DNA of 9,436 nucleotides, taken from positions 500 to 9,935 of the forward strand of contig DHJG01000123.1 of assembly GCA_002404215.1 (NCBI GenBank), written 5' to 3'. The position numbers and the translations under genes were made by a program. The DNA comes from Desulfosporosinus sp. UBA4726. Its GTDB lineage: Bacteria > Bacillota > Desulfitobacteriia > Desulfitobacteriales > Desulfitobacteriaceae. The notes beneath the pieces are model-generated. The model was given only the letters and a program-made list of their open reading frames with translations, had not been told where the DNA came from and did no database searches. Positions 6,597 to 9,436 of this stretch are shown here, in pieces. Position 1 is the stretch's first letter. Each line of letters opens with the position of its first letter.

Positions 6597-6660
6597 TAGT
6601 TTCAATCTAAACGCATATCCTAAACGCTCTTGCCGTCAAAATCCCTATTCAATATACCCT

Positions 6661-7218
6661 TTAGTGTCCACGTAAGCGGTCCAAAATAATTGCCACTGCA
6701 GAACGTACCGACAAATGATTGTAATCCGTCGGTCCATAGATAGGCTCAAGAATACGATCCATGTTTTCAACATCTTCTTTGAGCAGTCCCCAACCCGTAC
6801 CAAACAGTAATAAAATCGGAGCTTCCTTAGTTTCTATGTCCTCACGAAGTTGTGCATAAGTAACTGTATTGGCGTATTTTCGAGCATCCGTTGCCACTTT
6901 TATAGGAGCTACCCCTTGTTCAGCTTCAATTTCCGCATAAACTTCTGCCAAATTCTCGGCAATTTTCACACGTGCGAACGCTTCTTGGCGGTCTGGATTA
7001 TATTCCGCTCCATAACCGTCTTGCCAAAACCCCATAATCCGCCCGGCCAACTTACGCTGTGCTTCGGCGGGATGGACAACGTAATAGCGTTTTATACCAT
7101 AAGTTGTTGAACAACGAGCAATGTCATGAAGGTCTAGGTTCGTGATCGAAGTCGCAACTATGTCCATATTCTTATTGTAAACAGGAGCATGGATCAAAGC
7201 CAAATAAATGTCTGCCAT
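6661..7218 (-). CDS. SPOUT-superfamily RNA methyltransferase (COG4752-like)
   Basis: This 185-aa protein looks like the small SAM-dependent RNA methyltransferase commonly found between trmD and rplS in Clostridia. It starts MADIYLALIHAPVYNKN and has a typical SPOUT trefoil-knot region near the carboxyl end: ILLLFGTGWGL (135-145), the likely SAM-binding loop, and DYNHLSVRSAVAIILDRL (165-182). The target RNA and base are not known to me; proximity to trmD and ribosomal genes suggests tRNA or rRNA. I chose ATG 7218 because GGGAGG lies 7 nt upstream; a longer frame from TTG 7233 would include the ribosome binding site. That site is followed by its own complement (GGAGG-AA-CCTCC, 7219-7230), which may limit access for ribosomes. 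It begins 29 bp after trmD. Confidence 0.87.
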   Translation of the reverse strand: MADIYLALIHAPVYNKNMDIVATSITNLDLHDIARCSTTYGIKRYYVVHPAEAQRKLAGRIMGFWQDGYGAEYNPDRQEAFARVKIAENLAEVYAEIEAEQGVAPIKVATDARKYANTVTYAQLREDIETKEAPILLLFGTGWGLLKEDVENMDRILEPIYGPTDYNHLSVRSAVAIILDRLRGH

Positions 7219-7244
7219 GGAGGTTCCTCCCAACGTACTTCCTG

Positions 7245-7265
7245 AAATCAGAGGTCCTCTGATTT
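7245..7265. repeat. Perfect inverted repeat over the trmD stop codon
   Basis: AAATCAGAGG (7245-7254) and CCTCTGATTT (7256-7265) are exact complements around one central base. The RNA could form a 9-bp stem with a 3-nt loop. The minus-strand copy includes the last codons and TGA of trmD but is not followed by a T-run. On the plus strand the stem is followed by Ts (7263-7268) and resembles a terminator for antisense transcription. It may also tune processing between trmD and the downstream methyltransferase. Confidence 0.55.
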
Positions 7266-8093
7266 TTTAACGCTTACTTTGACCAAAGCTTTATTTGATG
7301 ACCGCCGCCTTCGTTTAGGCTGCGGGCAGAGATGTTCCCATTTTGCTCTCCATAGCGCAATATTCGGGTGGTCAAGGACAAGTTCCTCCAAAAGCGGATA
7401 ATCGTCTGCTTCAAAAGTAACTGCTTCTATTAAGTCCGGACGTCGTAAAAAAGTACGCCTGAGCGACTCTTTTCTCCTCCACCGCTTAATCATAGCATGA
7501 TGTCCTGATAACAAAATATCAGGAACCTGCCGTCCCTCAAAATCAGCCGGACGGGTAAACTGCGGATACTCCAAGAATGAAGTGCTATGAGAATCCTCTT
7601 CGGAAGAAGCGTCCTCTCCTAGAACGCCTGGAATAAGCCGGGCCACCGCATCAATCATGACCATAGCTGCCGGTTCCCCACCTGTCAATACATAGTCCCC
7701 TAAGGAGACCTCTTCATCGGCCAACTCACGAATTCGTTCGTCAAATCCCTCGTAGTGCCCACAAATAAAAACAAGCTCCTCTTCTGTCGACCATTCTTTA
7801 GCCTTCTTTTGGCAAAAGACCTGCCCTTGTGGAGACAGGAGAATAACCCTTCGTTTGCCAATTGGGTGAGACAAATCCCGGATAGCCGCAAAGATTGGTT
7901 CGGGTTTTAAGAGCATGCCTGCTCCCCCACCATAGGGAACATCGTCGACATTTTTGTGTTTACTGGTCGCATAATCGCGAAAGTTGACGAGCCTTATTTG
8001 AACCAAGCCCGCCTCTTGAGCACGCTTAAGAATACTTTCTTGTAAAGGTGCAAACATTTCCGGAAATAGCGTTAAGACAGTAAATTGTATCAT
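7248..8093 (-). CDS. trmD: tRNA (guanine-N1)-methyltransferase TrmD
   Basis: TrmD methylates N1 of G37 in tRNAs that have G36-G37, using SAM, and so prevents +1 frameshifting. From ATG 8093 the protein has 281 aa. Motifs: MIQFTVLTLFPEMF start, VDDVPYGGGAGMLL (49-62), and the knot segments LLSPQGQ (85-91), CGHYEGFDER (111-120) and SLGDYVLTGGEPA (130-142). Arg152 and Asp167 correspond to the catalytic Arg154 and Asp169 of E. coli. YPQFTRP and LSGHHAMIKRWR follow. The usual protein ends near residue 245-255; here about 25-35 extra residues include a basic run KRRRRSSNK (260-268). The frame is open upstream to 8228 inside rimM, but ATG 8093 matches the family start, 7 bp after the rimM stop, with GGAGGG about 11 nt upstream. 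Confidence 0.96.
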   Translation of the reverse strand: MIQFTVLTLFPEMFAPLQESILKRAQEAGLVQIRLVNFRDYATSKHKNVDDVPYGGGAGMLLKPEPIFAAIRDLSHPIGKRRVILLSPQGQVFCQKKAKEWSTEEELVFICGHYEGFDERIRELADEEVSLGDYVLTGGEPAAMVMIDAVARLIPGVLGEDASSEEDSHSTSFLEYPQFTRPADFEGRQVPDILLSGHHAMIKRWRRKESLRRTFLRRPDLIEAVTFEADDYPLLEELVLDHPNIALWRAKWEHLCPQPKRRRRSSNKALVKVSVKKSEDL

Positions 8094-8100
8094 CCGTTGT

Positions 8101-8601
8101 TTAACCCTCCAACAACCCTGGGGGAAGTATGACATCCATGCGTCGACCGGGAACATCCACCTGCTGGACAACGCTTTTGAGAGCCGGAATACATATCTCT
8201 CCTTTGGTTCCCTTAACCAGATAAACATCGTTCGCTCCAGTTTCCAACACTTGCTCCAAGGTGCCTAGCAAGACATCACCCTCATAGACTTGCATCCCTT
8301 CAAGCTCGAAATAGTACCAACCCTCTTTAAGAGGAGGAACTTCTGAACGATCAATCCGAACTTCCCATCCTCGGTACTTTTCCGCCTGGTCTATGTTATC
8401 AATGCCCTCTACAATGAGAAATACCAGACCCGCCTGTACGCGGGCTGAAATAATCTGAAAGTGTTGACTGATCTCTCCACGCCACAAGGTGACCTTCTCC
8501 AGTTTTAGAAAGCGCTCAGGGCTGGATGTTAACGGATAAATTTTCATTTCTCCGCCCAACCCATGTGGACGCAACACTTCGCCGATCAGCACTTTATCCA
8601 T
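8101..8601 (-). CDS. rimM: Ribosome maturation factor RimM
   Basis: RimM binds ribosomal protein S19 and assists maturation of the 30S head and 16S rRNA processing. The 166-aa protein has the usual two domains: an N-terminal beta-barrel with GEVLRPHGLGGEMKIYPLTS (7-26) and VEGIDNIDQAEKYRG (64-78), and a PRC-type barrel from about residue 95 (WYYFELEGMQVYE, LGTLEQVLETGANDVYLV) ending in IPALKSVV...MDVILPPGLLE. The start is ATG 8601, with AAGGGG about 10 nt upstream. It is 67 bp after khpA, a gap filled by a strong hairpin. In Bacillus ylqD lies at this place; no such gene is present here. Its stop is only 7 bp before trmD, as in many genomes where rimM and trmD are co-translated. Confidence 0.95.
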   Translation of the reverse strand: MDKVLIGEVLRPHGLGGEMKIYPLTSSPERFLKLEKVTLWRGEISQHFQIISARVQAGLVFLIVEGIDNIDQAEKYRGWEVRIDRSEVPPLKEGWYYFELEGMQVYEGDVLLGTLEQVLETGANDVYLVKGTKGEICIPALKSVVQQVDVPGRRMDVILPPGLLEG

Positions 8602-8635
8602 ACTCTATTAGCCCCTTTCAAGCTAGATATTGGAA

Positions 8636-8670
8636 GACGTTGAGAAAGGCACTAAGCCCTTCTCAACGTC
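8636..8670 (-). other. 15-bp hairpin between khpA and rimM
   Basis: On the minus strand GACGTTGAGAAGGGC (8656-8670) pairs with GCCTTTCTCAACGTC (8636-8650), including one G-U, around a 5-nt loop. The stem begins inside the khpA TGA codon (8669-8671). No T-run follows (TTCCAATATC), so it is not a standard intrinsic terminator. It could be a processing or stability element that sets the relative expression of rpsP-khpA and rimM-trmD, or a partial attenuator. Confidence 0.75.
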
Positions 8671-8899
8671 ATTGATCAATGTCCATATGAACTCGGCGGC
8701 CATCTTTGACGGCAGCCGCTTTAACCAGCGTGCGAATAGCATTCGCGATCTTCCCCTGTTTCCCAATAACCTTCCCCATATCTTCTGGTGCGACGGTCAA
8801 TTGCAAATGTACGCTCTTATCCGTCTCAGACTGGGTAACGAGAACTCGGTCAGATTGATCGACCAACGCTTTCGCGAGGATTTCTACAAGTTCCTTCAC
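8669..8899 (-). CDS. khpA: KhpA (YlqC), KH-domain RNA-binding protein
   Basis: This small protein is a KH-domain RNA-binding protein. Homologues bind RNA and, in some Gram-positive bacteria, partner with KhpB (Jag) to affect cell division and post-transcriptional regulation. From GTG 8899 it has 76 aa, the normal size. The KH signature is GKVIGKQGKIANAIRTLV (42-59) with the GKQG loop at 46-49, followed by VKDGRRVHMDID. I chose GTG 8899 because a G-rich site (GGGGGGTGG) lies 5 nt upstream. The frame is open to a TTG at 8917, which has no site and adds residues not typical of the family. It follows rpsP by 24 bp, the conserved order in Firmicutes, and its stop codon is part of the hairpin at 8636-8670. 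Confidence 0.93.
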   Translation of the reverse strand: MKELVEILAKALVDQSDRVLVTQSETDKSVHLQLTVAPEDMGKVIGKQGKIANAIRTLVKAAAVKDGRRVHMDIDQ

Positions 8900-8923
8900 A
8901 GGAACCACCCCCCACAACTACAC

Positions 8924-9190
8924 TTAGTTCTTGGACTCGTGGAATTTTGCTAAGATACCAGCTTTGCTCAATAAAGACCTAGCAGTATTGGAAGGTTGTG
9001 CGCCCGTTGACAACCATTTCAATGCTTTTTCCTCGTCAATATTCAAAACCTCAGGGTTTTTTGTGGGATCATAATATCCAATTTGTTCAATGTATTTTCC
9101 ATCACGGGGAGCCTTAGCATCCGCAATAATCATACGATAAAAAGGATTCTTTTTCGCTCCCATGCGACATAAACGAATTTTCGTAGCCAT
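8924..9190 (-). CDS. rpsP: 30S ribosomal protein S16
   Basis: S16 is a primary binding protein of the 30S body. The 88-aa protein (about 90 in Bacillus) reads MATKIRLCRMGAKKNPFYRM, then IADAKAPRDGKYIEQIGYYDP and the tail NIDEEKALKWLSTGAQPS...LLSKAGILAKF, all diagnostic. Cys8 stands where most orthologues have Lys or Arg. ATG 9190 is preceded by AAGGAGGTGA (9196-9205), a full match to the anti-Shine-Dalgarno sequence, which settles the start; the frame is open to 9301 but without family similarity. It is the first gene of this cluster in the window. ffh often lies upstream in relatives but would be beyond the right edge, separated by at least 245 bp of repeat-rich DNA. Confidence 0.97.
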   Translation of the reverse strand: MATKIRLCRMGAKKNPFYRMIIADAKAPRDGKYIEQIGYYDPTKNPEVLNIDEEKALKWLSTGAQPSNTARSLLSKAGILAKFHESKN

Positions 9191-9220
9191 GTTTTTCACC
9201 TCCTTAAAAGAATATAGTCG

Positions 9221-9248
9221 TTCGATGTTCGTGGTTAGAAGTTCGAAG
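9221..9248. repeat. Degenerate 7-bp tandem repeat
   Basis: Four consecutive heptamers on the plus strand, TTCGATG, TTCGTGG, TTAGAAG and TTCGAAG, share the form TTNGNNG. They lie 16 bp upstream of the rpsP ribosome binding site. Heptameric repeats of this kind are known as intergenic elements in several bacterial groups; whether this belongs to a dispersed family here cannot be told from one window. Confidence 0.5.
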
Positions 9249-9436
9249 AGCAGAATGCACTCAAGCACCCGTGTCTCCATCATCTCCCTGAGACGGTGCA
9301 CATAGAATGTGCCGTCTCTCCGTCTCTCCGTCGTTCCCCGGACCCAAGCCCAGGACGCAGTGTCACACGAGCGCGACGTCTTTACGTAAGCAGAATAGCA
9401 AACTTCCGTTCAAGCGACCGACCCCAGACACGGGGC
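9249..9436. other. Repeat-rich non-coding region upstream of rpsP
   Basis: No gene is supported in this 188-bp stretch. It holds the bulged hairpin and 8-bp repeats described separately, a 9-bp palindrome GTGTCACAC (9359-9367), an ACGT-4-ACGT inverted repeat (9377-9388) and a CCCC-6-GGGG inverted repeat at the edge (9422-9435). It looks richer in G+C than the coding DNA to its left. It is probably an inserted intergenic repeat element. I find no convincing promoter for rpsP in it. Confidence 0.45.
9290..9332. repeat. Bulged hairpin followed by 8-bp tandem repeats
   Basis: GAGACGG (9290-9296) pairs with CCGTCTC (9312-9318), and inside it CACAT (9300-9304) pairs with ATGTG (9308-9312), leaving a TGCA/none asymmetry, so the structure is a stem with a small bulge. 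The right arm is the first unit of a CCGTCTCT repeat (9312-9319, 9320-9327, then CCGTC 9328-9332). This mix of an inverted repeat and repeated arm is typical of mobile intergenic repeats, but copy number is unknown. Confidence 0.5.

Noticed and set aside
8094..8228. Longer TrmD start at 8228
   Set aside because: The extension lies inside rimM and has no TrmD similarity; ATG 8093 gives the classical N-terminus.
8636..8670. khpA-rimM hairpin as an intrinsic terminator
   Set aside because: No T-run follows the stem on the transcribed strand, and the genes downstream belong to the same conserved cluster.
9211..9216. TATATT as the -10 of an rpsP promoter
   Set aside because: Transcription would begin inside the ribosome binding site, and no adequate -35 lies 16-18 bp upstream.
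9191..9301. N-terminal extension of S16 to 9301
   Set aside because: The frame is open by chance; the extension has no similarity to S16, and the perfect Shine-Dalgarno fixes the start at 9190.
9221..9332. CRISPR array
   Set aside because: The repeats are 7-8 bp, contiguous and without spacers of uniform length; no cas genes are present.

Overview
This window is a compact, almost entirely minus-strand stretch of a low-to-mid GC Gram-positive (Firmicutes) chromosome. The gene content and order suggest a Clostridia member of the Peptococcaceae type (Desulfitobacterium/Desulfosporosinus-like). The grounds are Bacillus/Clostridia-style protein sequences, strong GGAGG-type ribosome binding sites, a complex I operon with no nuoE, nuoF or nuoG between nuoD and nuoH, and the order rpsP-khpA-rimM-trmD-SPOUT methyltransferase-rplS-lepB-rbgA-rnhB. 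The genus is inference; no rRNA or other marker is present to confirm it.

Read in the direction of transcription (right to left), the window opens with about 245 bp of non-coding, repeat-rich DNA upstream of rpsP (9191-9436). It holds degenerate 7-bp tandem repeats, 8-bp tandem repeats and a bulged hairpin. The translation/RNA-modification cluster follows: rpsP (ribosomal protein S16), khpA (KH-domain RNA-binding protein), rimM (16S processing factor), trmD (tRNA m1G37 methyltransferase) and a second SPOUT-type RNA methyltransferase. A 15-bp hairpin sits at the khpA stop codon and a 10-bp-arm inverted repeat sits at the trmD stop codon. A strong promoter and a structured leader, probably of the L19-leader type, precede rplS, and a textbook intrinsic terminator follows it.

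After the terminator come lepB (type I signal peptidase), rbgA (50S assembly GTPase) and rnhB (RNase HII); rnhB has its own near-consensus sigma-A promoter. Another good promoter precedes the nuo operon, nuoA-B-C-D-H and the first codons of nuoI, which runs off the left edge. The nuo genes are tightly coupled, with short overlaps (A/B, B/C) or gaps of 4-25 bp, and encode the membrane and connecting subunits of an NADH:quinone-oxidoreductase-like complex I. The NADH-oxidising module (NuoEFG) is missing from its usual place, so another electron donor is possible.

The genes are all recognisable families, and no dramatic new system is visible. The points most worth a second look are the repeat-rich rpsP upstream region, the two stop-codon-overlapping inverted repeats, the rplS leader, the tandemly duplicated nuoH start, the C-terminal tail of TrmD and the EFG-less nuo operon.
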